Assembly (NCBI GenBank): GCA_035502855.1 | Contig: DATJTX010000024.1 | Location: 62,001-126,000, forward strand | Reading direction: 5' to 3' | DNA: 64,000 nt | Source: Candidatus Baltobacteraceae bacterium | GTDB lineage: Bacteria; Vulcanimicrobiota; Vulcanimicrobiia; Vulcanimicrobiales; Vulcanimicrobiaceae | Shown here: positions 36,242 through 44,645 of the stretch, one piece after another | How positions within the stretch are numbered: position 1 is the first letter of the stretch | Layout of the letters: each line of letters begins with the position of its first letter | The notes under the pieces: generated by a model | The model's database searches: none | What the model saw: the letters and a program-made list of their open reading frames with translations, nothing else | What the model was told of the DNA's origin: nothing | Translations under genes and position numbers: made by a program

Positions 36242-37981
36242 ATGACTCTGTGGCGAGCCATTGCCGATAAGCTGAGCATTGCAAGAATGCTTCTTGCCGC
36301 ACGCATTCCGTCATGGTGGGTCCGAATTGTGGTGCTCGCAGGCGTCTACACCGCCGTGATGCTCGTCGTGACGTTGGCAATCCCCGCATGGCACGACTGG
36401 GATTGGCGCTTCTTCTCATTGTTGAGCTCCCGCGCCGCGCCGGTTTTTTCACAGGACCTCACCATCGTCGACGTCGCTTGGGACCCGAAGATCTCCGGGA
36501 TTCCGGCCGACCGCCTCCGCGTCGCAAGTTTTCTCAATGGCCTGGTGAAGACCGGCCTCGGACAAACCCATCAATGGCCCGATGGCGTCATCCTCGATTT
36601 CCGGTTCTACCCCTGTCATTCGCAGCCGTGCACGCTCGACGAGCGCAACGCTCGTGACGCGCTGGTGACGAGCATCCGCACTGCGACCTATTATTTTCCC
36701 GTCTATGCGACCGAGCAATTCCCGGTGGACGTCGCCTACGATCAGGCGGCTGGACCGCTCGACCCCCAGGATCAAGCAATCTACGCGGCCGTGAGCGGAG
36801 CAGCGGACACCATCTTCATCAGCAATACGCGCGAAAGCGGCCTTTTCTACCGCCGTTGTTACAGCCAGGTTCCCGTTGTCTCCGGTGACATTCAAGCTTA
36901 CGAGGACGTCTGGTCGATGGTCGCGCGCGTTCTGATGCTTCCGACGCGCGGCGGCGCAACGCTTCCCGCGTGCGACCCCACCGAGGTCGCGTTGCGCTTA
37001 GGCCCAAAGATCGCGCTGGCCGCGCCCACCGTGTATCGCTTCACGAACGCATCCGCATTTCAAAACTACCCGCAGCTCGACGGAACGTACGTCATCGTCG
37101 GTACGATCGAGTATGACAGGTCGCCCTATGCGGATCGAAGCGGTCCCGAACTGCTCGGCTGGGCGCTAAGCAACGCGCGTGACCAGGGCCTGATGGACTA
37201 CTATGACGTGCAGCCCCAGAATCGGTTCCTTCTCTTGCTTATCCCCGTCTTTTCGGCATTGGCCGTGCTCGTGTATGCCGCGACGTTTTTTCTGCTAAAG
37301 CGTACTCGTCTACGCGCGGCGCGCCATTTGCTTCCGGCTCTCTCGTCGGTAATCGCGCTGGCGCTCGGCCTGGGCATCTTCCTGCTCTTCGAATTCTGGA
37401 TGTTCTCCTCGCACCACATCCAGCCGCAAGTATCTTTGATTTCCATCGGTATCGTCGTCGCGTCGGGGCTCGGATTCGTCCGCGGATCGCAAGTCTTGAA
37501 CGACGAACGCAATGCCATCGAACCCCTTCCAGTGGAAGCCTACGACTACGATGTCTTCGTCAGTTATGCGCGCGAGGACGGCGCCTGGGTTTATGAACAC
37601 GTGTACGTTCCCCTGCGCGACGCCACGCTATCGAACGGTGAAAAGCTCTCGGTCTTCTTCGACACGTCCGCCATTCGCGGAGGCAGCGACTGGCAATCGA
37701 AGATAACTCTTTCGCTCGATGCCAGCCGCTTCGTCGTGCCGGTGTACTCTGAAACGTATTTCACGAAACCGTATTGCCGTTTCGAGATCATGCGCGCGCA
37801 CCGAAAGTGGATCAATGCCGGCATCGAGTCGCGCTGCGTCTTCCCGGTCATGCTCGGCCATCCCAAGATTTACGAACCGGTCAGCGACATCCAAGCCCGC
37901 AGCATCGACGACGACCCGAACGTCGTCCAGGAGTACATCGCCGAAATCGTCGACCGCCTCTCGCATGGGCCGGTGACCTAA
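36242..37981 (+). CDS. CHASE2 sensor with C-terminal TIR domain
   Basis: A 579-residue membrane protein. One transmembrane helix (about residues 24-46) precedes an extracytoplasmic CHASE2-like domain (about 70-305) beginning 'DLTIVDVAWDPKISGIPADR'. Three helices follow (about 329-351, 362-385, 393-410), and residues 434-575 are a TIR domain starting 'YDYDVFVSYAREDGAW'. The 'SETYFTKPYCRFE' motif keeps the Glu (Glu515) that is catalytic in NAD+-cleaving TIR proteins. CHASE2 is usually coupled to cyclases or kinases, so TIR as output is unusual. ATG 36242 has GAGG a few bases upstream; an upstream in-frame ATG lacks support. Confidence 0.87.
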   Translation: MTLWRAIADKLSIARMLLAARIPSWWVRIVVLAGVYTAVMLVVTLAIPAWHDWDWRFFSLLSSRAAPVFSQDLTIVDVAWDPKISGIPADRLRVASFLNGLVKTGLGQTHQWPDGVILDFRFYPCHSQPCTLDERNARDALVTSIRTATYYFPVYATEQFPVDVAYDQAAGPLDPQDQAIYAAVSGAADTIFISNTRESGLFYRRCYSQVPVVSGDIQAYEDVWSMVARVLMLPTRGGATLPACDPTEVALRLGPKIALAAPTVYRFTNASAFQNYPQLDGTYVIVGTIEYDRSPYADRSGPELLGWALSNARDQGLMDYYDVQPQNRFLLLLIPVFSALAVLVYAATFFLLKRTRLRAARHLLPALSSVIALALGLGIFLLFEFWMFSSHHIQPQVSLISIGIVVASGLGFVRGSQVLNDERNAIEPLPVEAYDYDVFVSYAREDGAWVYEHVYVPLRDATLSNGEKLSVFFDTSAIRGGSDWQSKITLSLDASRFVVPVYSETYFTKPYCRFEIMRAHRKWINAGIESRCVFPVMLGHPKIYEPVSDIQARSIDDDPNVVQEYIAEIVDRLSHGPVT

Positions 37982-38034
37982 GCCCGCGGCGGACGGCAGG
38001 CTTACGGCCGCTCGCCAGCGCACCCTACCGCACC

Positions 38035-40239
38035 ATGGCCGGCTGGATACGCGCCTGCTTTTTGCTCGCCCTCGCGATATCGATGCAGGGACCTGCGTTC
38101 GCGGCGGCGCCGCGCGTGCATACGGTCAAGCAAATCTTCCTGGACGGGAAGCGGGCGGCGACGGCCCAGGTGACGGTAACCCGCGGAACATCCGTGCGGC
38201 ACACGCTGCAGCTCGGGGAAACGATCCTAGATGGGACACGCATCGACGTGCCCGCCCACGTAGTCGCTGTTATCGCGAGCACCGGCGGCAAGAGCACGAT
38301 TACCCTCGAGCCGGGGGCCAGTATCACGTTCGTGAGCACCGGGGCGGGCGAACTCGTGAAGCGCAACGGCGGGAACATGACGTTCGACATCGTGCCCCAC
38401 AGTCTCAATTTCTTTCAAGTCCAGTCCGGCGTGGCGCTCTCGGCTTCGGTCCCCGGAACGGTATTTTCGATAACCGGAAGCGACGGAAGCGTGACGTTCG
38501 CGTGTACGCGGGGCGAGATCAACGTCAGCAAGACGGGATACCTCGTCATCGGCACGGCCTCACCGTTCAAAGCGACGCTCACGGACGTGGTCGCGGCGGC
38601 AGGAATGTCGCACATCACCTATCATCCCACCGGCACATGGTTCTTGGCGAAGTTTTCGAACTACGCGCAGGCAGAAGCGTACTACGAACGGCAGCTCGTG
38701 TTGGCGCGCAAGAGCAAGGACTCCAATGCAATCGCGGTTGCGCTTCGAAATCTTGCCACAGTCCAGTGGCACGCCGGCGAATATCATGCGGGGATCCAAT
38801 CGTTCGGCACGGCACTTGCGGTCGAACGCGAGCGCCGCAACCTCGTCGGCGAGGCGAACGCGCTCAAGGGTATTGCGGTGATCGAAGATACACAAGGCGA
38901 TCATGCGCAGGCGCTTCGCACGTTTGCTCAAGCCCTCGCCCTTTATCGACAGGAGAACGATCGCGAGGGAGAAGAGGCAGTTCTTAGCAACACTGCAGTT
39001 ACGGCGGATGAAGAGGGCCGCGAGGACGACGCACTGCGTTTGCAAAGTCAAGCTTACGCGTTGAGTCGCGCGCTCGGCGATCGAGACTCCGAGGCCTACG
39101 ACCTTATCGACATGGGAAACGTCCGCATCCATCAGGGCCGGTACGCCACCGCAGCGGAACTGAATAAAGAGGCGCTCGCGTTGCTCGTTCCCCTCCACGA
39201 TGCTTACGGGCAAGGACTGGATGAAAGCAATCTTGGCTTGATCGCTTCGCAGCAGGGCCGGTACGCCACTGCGCTCCAGTGGTTTGCGCAGGCACTTTCG
39301 CTCGACCGCACGTTGGGAGATCTCGACGGCGAGGCGATCATTCTCGGTAATATCGGGAACGCGCAACAACATCTGGGCAAATACCCGGAGGCGTTGAATG
39401 CCGAGGAGCAATCGCTTGGGCTCTATCGCCGAATCGGCGACCGCGGGAACGAGGGTTACGCGCTCATCGGTATCGGCCTGATCCAAATGTTCGAAGGGCG
39501 CTACGCGGAGGCACTGCAAGCGGGGGAACAGTCATTCGTGCTCGGGGGAGCCGTCAACGAACCCGAAATCGAAGAAGGCGGTCTTCTCGATGTCGCGCTG
39601 GTCCAATGGCGCGAGGGGCAATACGATGCAGCGTCGGCGACATCGCAAAAGAGCCTTGCGGTTAGCAAACCGATCGGCGGCGACGACGAGGGAAGCGCTT
39701 TGGTCGTGCTGGGTTACGTGCAAAACAGCCTGGGTCAATATTCAGCCGCAATGAGTTCGGAGCAACAGGCGCTGACGCTCGTACAGAAGGCGGGGGACGT
39801 CGACGGCCAAGGCGATGCGCTCAGTGGATTGGGCCTCGCGCTGCTTGGCCTGGGAACCGACGCCGATGCGCTTGCCTCCGAGCAGCACGCGCTCTCCCTC
39901 TATCGTACCGTTTCCGACCAGGACGGTCAGGGGCGTGCCCTCGATGACTTGGGCCGAGTTCAAACCGCGCAAGCTGCGTACGCAGACGCAATGCGATCGC
40001 TCCAAGCCGCGCTAAAGATTTTCCGCTACATTGGCGATCCTCACGGCGTGGCCGACTCGCTCGCCGACATCGGCGCGATCGACGAAAAACAATTGCAGTA
40101 CGGCGACGCTCTGCAATCGTACCAGCAGGCGCTCGCACTCTATCAGCAAGTCGGGGACCACTTCAACGCTCCGAAGATTGCGCAGGCTCTCGCCCGCGTT
40201 CAGGCTCTTCTGCACGCAGAAGCGAGCCCCACCCCGTAG
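38035..40239 (+). CDS. Secreted FecR domain protein with many TPR repeats
   Basis: The 734-residue protein has a signal peptide (about 1-22), a FecR domain (about 30-160) with 'TILDGTRIDVPAHVVAVI' and 'GTVFSITGSDGSV', and then about 13-14 tetratricopeptide repeats with a 40-residue period (about 190-720; 'GEYHAGIQSFGTALA', 'GRYATALQWFAQALSL', 'GQYSAAMSSEQQAL'). FecR-type domains bind periplasmic or surface ligands, and TPRs bind proteins. It starts 53 bases after the CHASE2-TIR gene on the same strand, and CHASE2 and FecR proteins are frequent neighbours, so a joint sensing unit is likely (inference). Confidence 0.88.
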   Translation: MAGWIRACFLLALAISMQGPAFAAAPRVHTVKQIFLDGKRAATAQVTVTRGTSVRHTLQLGETILDGTRIDVPAHVVAVIASTGGKSTITLEPGASITFVSTGAGELVKRNGGNMTFDIVPHSLNFFQVQSGVALSASVPGTVFSITGSDGSVTFACTRGEINVSKTGYLVIGTASPFKATLTDVVAAAGMSHITYHPTGTWFLAKFSNYAQAEAYYERQLVLARKSKDSNAIAVALRNLATVQWHAGEYHAGIQSFGTALAVERERRNLVGEANALKGIAVIEDTQGDHAQALRTFAQALALYRQENDREGEEAVLSNTAVTADEEGREDDALRLQSQAYALSRALGDRDSEAYDLIDMGNVRIHQGRYATAAELNKEALALLVPLHDAYGQGLDESNLGLIASQQGRYATALQWFAQALSLDRTLGDLDGEAIILGNIGNAQQHLGKYPEALNAEEQSLGLYRRIGDRGNEGYALIGIGLIQMFEGRYAEALQAGEQSFVLGGAVNEPEIEEGGLLDVALVQWREGQYDAASATSQKSLAVSKPIGGDDEGSALVVLGYVQNSLGQYSAAMSSEQQALTLVQKAGDVDGQGDALSGLGLALLGLGTDADALASEQHALSLYRTVSDQDGQGRALDDLGRVQTAQAAYADAMRSLQAALKIFRYIGDPHGVADSLADIGAIDEKQLQYGDALQSYQQALALYQQVGDHFNAPKIAQALARVQALLHAEASPTP

Positions 40240-40248
40240 CGACGACGC

Positions 40249-41952
40249 TTATGTCGGCGGGTGCGGGTCGCCCAATGCGGTCGCGATGGCGCGGTAGACG
40301 TTGAGCCGGCCGCAGCCCTGATGCGGATCGTAGATGTTATCGGCGGTACTGCACAAGAGTTCTTTCATCGCGGTCGGCGACTGGTAACTCGAATTCACCG
40401 AGAGCACGAGCGCGGCGGCACCGGCGACGTGCGGGGTCGCCATCGAGGTCCCGGCGATCTCGGTCAGGCAGTTGCCGGGCTCATTGAACTGCGGATCGTC
40501 GCACTGGCCCGCGTAGCTGCTATCGAGCGGCGTCGTCGTCCAGATGTTTTCGATCCAATGCAGGTAGTCTTGATCCGTATCACCGGTCGGATCGCCGCCC
40601 GGTGCAACGATGCCCCACGAGGCCGAACTGTTGAGCGTGTTGACCGAGCCGTATTGCGAGTAGCTCGCCACGTATTCCGTATTCGAACCGGAGTAGCCGG
40701 TGCCGTTCGCCGCGCCGTCGTTGTAGGCGCTCGCGCCGACCGCGATCACCCCCGGGTCGCAGCCGGGTGCCGACACGCCCGAGCCCCCGCTGTTGCCCGC
40801 GGCGGCAACGACGATCACGTCGCTCGCGATCGCGTTGGCAATCGCCTCGCCCTCAACCGGGTCGGGGTCCGCTCCGCTCACGCACGAGCTTCCGCCTAGA
40901 CTCATGCTGATCACGTTCGCGCCGTTGTTCACCGCGTCGTCGATGGCGCTCGCGATATCGGTGTCTGTTGCCGTGCACTGCGGGTCGGTCGAGTTCGGAT
41001 TGGTGCAATTATCGTCGGGTGTCGGGAAGACCCGATACAGCATCAACGACACGTTGCCGGCGTCGCCCGCAAAGCCATAGTCGTTGTTCGCGTTCCCTTC
41101 GGCGATGCCGGTGACGTCCGTACCGTGCCCGTCCTCGTCGGTCACGTACGTGCCCGTGCTTTGCGCATTGCTGTTCGGATCGGTGATGAAGCACTCGGTG
41201 CGCACGATACTCGCCTTGGCAAGCTCCGGATGCGTCACGTCCTCACCGGTGTCGATGATCGCCAACTTCACGTTGGTCGAGCCGAGCGCTGCGGCGTTGG
41301 TGATTCCGCTGCCGTTGTTCAACTGCGAATAATCGAAAGCGTGCTCGAGCTGCACGACGTGCATGTCCCACTGCCCGCCGACCGCGCTGTTCTCGTAGAG
41401 CGGTGCGGGGACGCCGGACTGGCCGTCAAAATACGGGTCGTTGCCGAGATAGGGGCCATTGACGCTCAAGGCGGAGAGACGCTGCGATTCGCCGACCGCG
41501 ACCACGCCCGGCGTCGCGCGGAGCGTCGATTCGACCGCGCTCGCGTCGGCGGGCGTGACCCGCACCAATCGGGTCGCGTATCCGATCTTTGCATAATCGA
41601 ATTCTCCGACGTTCGTCCCACCGATACGCGCATCGATCGTGACCGCCGGATTCGCGATCACGGATGGACGATAGGTCACTTCGATCAGTCCCGGACTCGC
41701 GATCACTCCCGACGCCTTACGATACATGCGTCGCGTAACCGATGCCGATCCCGCTGCACGCGCAACCGACGAAGCGCTATCTGACGAAGGACACGTGTAA
41801 GCGGATGACGAGCCGCCGCTCGGCGCGCTCGTGGGCTCCATTGTCGCAATTGCGGCGACGCTGCTGCCGCCGCCTCCGCCGCCGCACGCGGCGAGAGGAA
41901 TCAACAGCAGCGCTGCCGTGAGTGACGCGCCAAAACGAGCAAGCAGAATCAA
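40249..41952 (-). CDS. Subtilisin-like (S8) serine protease, lipoprotein
   Basis: A 567-residue S8 protease. The lipobox 'LAAC' puts the lipid on Cys23, followed by six Gly, as in the S53 proteases of this window. A pro-region precedes the catalytic domain with the triad Asp234 ('IIDTGED'), His276 ('DGHGTDV') and Ser503 ('GTSMATPH'). I start it at TTG 41952 with GGGAGG six bases upstream, which gives a clean signal peptide; the longer frame to 42006 overlaps cinA and adds an unlikely N-terminus. It is convergent with the FecR-TPR gene and follows cinA. Confidence 0.92.
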   Translation of the reverse strand: MILLARFGASLTAALLLIPLAACGGGGGGSSVAAIATMEPTSAPSGGSSSAYTCPSSDSASSVARAAGSASVTRRMYRKASGVIASPGLIEVTYRPSVIANPAVTIDARIGGTNVGEFDYAKIGYATRLVRVTPADASAVESTLRATPGVVAVGESQRLSALSVNGPYLGNDPYFDGQSGVPAPLYENSAVGGQWDMHVVQLEHAFDYSQLNNGSGITNAAALGSTNVKLAIIDTGEDVTHPELAKASIVRTECFITDPNSNAQSTGTYVTDEDGHGTDVTGIAEGNANNDYGFAGDAGNVSLMLYRVFPTPDDNCTNPNSTDPQCTATDTDIASAIDDAVNNGANVISMSLGGSSCVSGADPDPVEGEAIANAIASDVIVVAAAGNSGGSGVSAPGCDPGVIAVGASAYNDGAANGTGYSGSNTEYVASYSQYGSVNTLNSSASWGIVAPGGDPTGDTDQDYLHWIENIWTTTPLDSSYAGQCDDPQFNEPGNCLTEIAGTSMATPHVAGAAALVLSVNSSYQSPTAMKELLCSTADNIYDPHQGCGRLNVYRAIATALGDPHPPT

Positions 41953-41978
41953 GGGAACCTCCCGGGGTGCGCTTGAGC

Positions 41979-43232
41979 TTAGCGTGACAAGCTTAGAAAA
42001 CGCCAAACCAAACCGAGCGCCATCACGGTTGCCCGGCGCTGTACTGCGTCGCGGTCACCGCGGAAATGAAAACGATATGTCTTGCTTTCCCCCTCTGCGT
42101 CGATGGCGAACCATACCAAACCAACCGGCTTCTCGTCGCTCCCGCCGTCGGGACCGGCGATGCCTGTGGTCGAGAGGCCGTAGTTGGTATGGAGACGTTC
42201 GCGCACGCCGCGCGCCATCTCCCCCACCGTCTCTTCACTCACCGCGCCGTAGCGCTCGAGCGTTCGCCCGCTCACGCCGAGCTGCTCCACCTTGACCGCA
42301 TTGTCGTACGCCACGATCCCACCGAGGAAACTCTGCGACGAACCCGGCACCGCGGTCAGCGCCGCCGCAATCCGGCCACCCGTACACGACTCCGCGACCG
42401 CGATCGTCGCAGCGCGCGCCCGCAGAAGCTCGTGCACCGCGCCTTGCAGCGTGAGGTCATCGGCGCCGAAGATAAATCCGTCGAGGCGGCCTCGGATCTC
42501 GGTCTCGAGTTGTGCGATCATCGTGTCGGCGAGGTCTTGCGAATCCGTCTTGGCCATGATCTTCACGTCGCACAAGCCCTCGTGAGCGAGGACGGCGATC
42601 TTCGGATTCTCGCTCGCGCGAAAGAGATCGTCGATGCGGTGGTCGATCTCGGATTCGCCGATGTTGACGGTGTGGAGCACGCGCGTATAGATGGCTTCGC
42701 GCACCGCGTAACGTTCGCGTAAGAATGGAATTAAGAGGTCGGTGAGCATCGGGCGCATCTCGCGCGGTACGCCCGGCATACACGCGATGAACTTCCCGTC
42801 CTCGCCGAACGCGACGAACCCGGGAGCCGTGCCGCGCGGGTTCTCCAGCACGAGACTGCCGCGCGGCACATACGCTTGTTTGCGATTGTTCTCGCGCATC
42901 TCCCGCCCGATCTGTGCAAAGAATTCTTGCATTTGCTTAAGAGAGGGCTCGTTTAATTCTACGTCGAGTCCGAGTGCGTCACACACGGCTTCCTTGGTTA
43001 CGTCATCGATTGTCGGCCCGAGTCCTCCGGTTGTGATGACGCCGGTTACTCGCTCGAGGGCGCCACGCATCGCACTCGCGATTCGCGCGCGATTATCGCC
43101 GACCGCGTGTGTGCCGTACACGTCGATGCCGTTTGCGGCGAGCGACTGCGCGATGAAGACCGAGTTCGTGTCGGTCTGCTGGCCGAGCAGCAGCTCGGTG
43201 CCGACTGCGATCAGCTCGACGCTAAGGGGCAT
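41979..43232 (-). CDS. cinA: CinA family competence/damage-inducible protein
   Basis: A 417-residue protein with the full two-domain CinA layout: an N-terminal MoaB/MogA-like domain ('VELIAVGTELLLGQQTDTN', 'TTGGLGPTIDDVTKEAV') and a C-terminal NMN amidase domain ('TIAVAESCTGGRIAAALT', 'TGIAGPDGGSDEKPVG'). Such proteins hydrolyse ADP-ribose or NMN and belong to the pyridine nucleotide cycle, which fits nadE two genes upstream. ATG 43232 gives the normal N-terminus 'MPLSVELIAVGTE' and overlaps the previous gene by 11 bases. Confidence 0.94.
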   Translation of the reverse strand: MPLSVELIAVGTELLLGQQTDTNSVFIAQSLAANGIDVYGTHAVGDNRARIASAMRGALERVTGVITTGGLGPTIDDVTKEAVCDALGLDVELNEPSLKQMQEFFAQIGREMRENNRKQAYVPRGSLVLENPRGTAPGFVAFGEDGKFIACMPGVPREMRPMLTDLLIPFLRERYAVREAIYTRVLHTVNIGESEIDHRIDDLFRASENPKIAVLAHEGLCDVKIMAKTDSQDLADTMIAQLETEIRGRLDGFIFGADDLTLQGAVHELLRARAATIAVAESCTGGRIAAALTAVPGSSQSFLGGIVAYDNAVKVEQLGVSGRTLERYGAVSEETVGEMARGVRERLHTNYGLSTTGIAGPDGGSDEKPVGLVWFAIDAEGESKTYRFHFRGDRDAVQRRATVMALGLVWRFLSLSR

Positions 43233-43788
43233 CGAACCACGGCGGATACGTAAAGCGCACGTCGGCATCGAATCCTCGGGCCGCTTCGATCATCGCGCTG
43301 CGGCGCTCGTCGGCGTGCGCGGGGCCGGGCTTTTCGCGCTGCATCTTCACCTTCATCTCGCCGAGGCGCTCGACGAAGCGCGCGAAGCGCGCATCCATCG
43401 CAGCCTGCAGCCGTGCTTTGAGGATTTTGCCTACGCGCGGAGCAAGACCGCTGGTGGCGATCGCAATGCGCACCGGGCCTGCTTTGGCAATCGCCGCCAT
43501 CGCAACGAAACCGTACTTCGGCTGATCGATGCAGCAGAGCAGAAACTTATGCTCGTCTGCCAGCGACCGCAATCGCGCCGAGAGTGCATCGTCGAGCGGA
43601 CACGAGATCACGAAATACGCGTCGGTCACATCCTCGTCTCGCAGTACCGACGGGTCCTGGATCCAGCGCACGTCGGCGCCGGATTCGCGCAGCGACGCCT
43701 CCTTTTCGATTGCTTCACGGTCGTTCGCGGCACCGATCACCACGCAACGCCGCCCCACCAAATTGAGGCTCACCGGGAAAAACGCCAT
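43222..43788 (-). CDS. Precorrin-2 dehydrogenase/sirohydrochlorin ferrochelatase-like protein
   Basis: A 188-residue protein similar to the N-terminal part of CysG/Met8p. It begins 'FPVSLNLVGRRCVVIGAAND'-like, then 'ASLRESGADVRWI', 'VTDAYFVISCPLDDALSARL' and 'RIAIATSGLAPRVGKILK', the usual block order. The usual GxGxxA cofactor loop is altered to 'IGAANDREA', so NAD binding may be changed. Its job could be siroheme or heme d1 synthesis, or another NAD-linked role near nadE. ATG shares one base with the nadE stop (TGATG). Confidence 0.82.
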   Translation of the reverse strand: MAFFPVSLNLVGRRCVVIGAANDREAIEKEASLRESGADVRWIQDPSVLRDEDVTDAYFVISCPLDDALSARLRSLADEHKFLLCCIDQPKYGFVAMAAIAKAGPVRIAIATSGLAPRVGKILKARLQAAMDARFARFVERLGEMKVKMQREKPGPAHADERRSAMIEAARGFDADVRFTYPPWFDAP

Positions 43789-44645
43789 CAGTAGTCGACC
43801 GGGCGCAAGTAGAACTCGTTGATCGCCGTGTTGGTCAGCATCGCCGTCGTCGGCAAGTGCCGCTTCCAATGCGTCGAATCGACGCGGCGGCGCACCAGCA
43901 CGACGTCTTGACGATCGAAGCCGCGCTGCACCAGTTGGTCGTCGGTGTAGCCGATCAAGAGCTGCGCAAGGATCGCATCGGCACGTGCATACGTGATACC
44001 GATGTCGCCCTCGTCGGTTTGGTCCGCTTCCAGATCCGCACTCGGCGCCTTGTCGACCAGGCGCTGGGGCACACCGAGATACCGCGCCAACGCCCAGACC
44101 TGCGTTTTGAACAGGTCACCAAGCGGATTGACCGGCGGCGTGTCATCGGCGTGCCAGGTGAAATAGCCGAGAAGCCGTTCCGTCTTGTTTCCGGTACCGA
44201 TCGGCAGCGCGTCCAGCTTGGCGGACTGATCGAAGAGCACGACCATGCGGGTGCGTGCCATCACGTTACCCCGCCGGCGCGCGTCCGCTTCAGGTTCGAA
44301 TTGCAGATAGCCGTCGACCGCGGCCGTGATCTCGATTGTCCGCGCGTTGATGCCGAGGTCGTCGATCACGAGCTGCGCGTCGGCCAAGCTCTCGGGGCTC
44401 GACGTTTTGTACGGCAAGCGCATCGCGTACACGTTCTCGGCGCCGAGCGCCCGCGCGCAAAGATACGCCGTGACCGCGGAGTCGACACCGCCCGAAAGCC
44501 CGACCACGGCGCGGCCGATGCCGCGGCGCTCGATCATCTCATCGCGCAGAAACGCGACCAGCCAGCGCGCGGCCACCTCGGGGTTGATCGAGGGCGGCAG
44601 CTGCAGCGCATCGGTCGTCGCGCGCACGACGGTGAGCGTTTTCAC
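43788..44645 (-). CDS. nadE: NAD+ synthase, amidotransferase-less subunit
   Basis: The 285-residue protein is the synthetase half of NAD+ synthesis (deamido-NAD to NAD with ATP). The PP-loop 'LSGGVDSAVT' spans residues 50-59, and 'LPIGTGNKTERLLGYFTWHAD' and 'PSADLEADQTDEGDIG' are the family motifs. It lacks the glutaminase domain of long NadE proteins, but a nitrilase-fold gene overlaps directly upstream (GTGA), so the two may form a split glutamine-dependent NAD+ synthetase. GTG start. Confidence 0.95.
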   Translation of the reverse strand: MKTLTVVRATTDALQLPPSINPEVAARWLVAFLRDEMIERRGIGRAVVGLSGGVDSAVTAYLCARALGAENVYAMRLPYKTSSPESLADAQLVIDDLGINARTIEITAAVDGYLQFEPEADARRRGNVMARTRMVVLFDQSAKLDALPIGTGNKTERLLGYFTWHADDTPPVNPLGDLFKTQVWALARYLGVPQRLVDKAPSADLEADQTDEGDIGITYARADAILAQLLIGYTDDQLVQRGFDRQDVVLVRRRVDSTHWKRHLPTTAMLTNTAINEFYLRPVDY

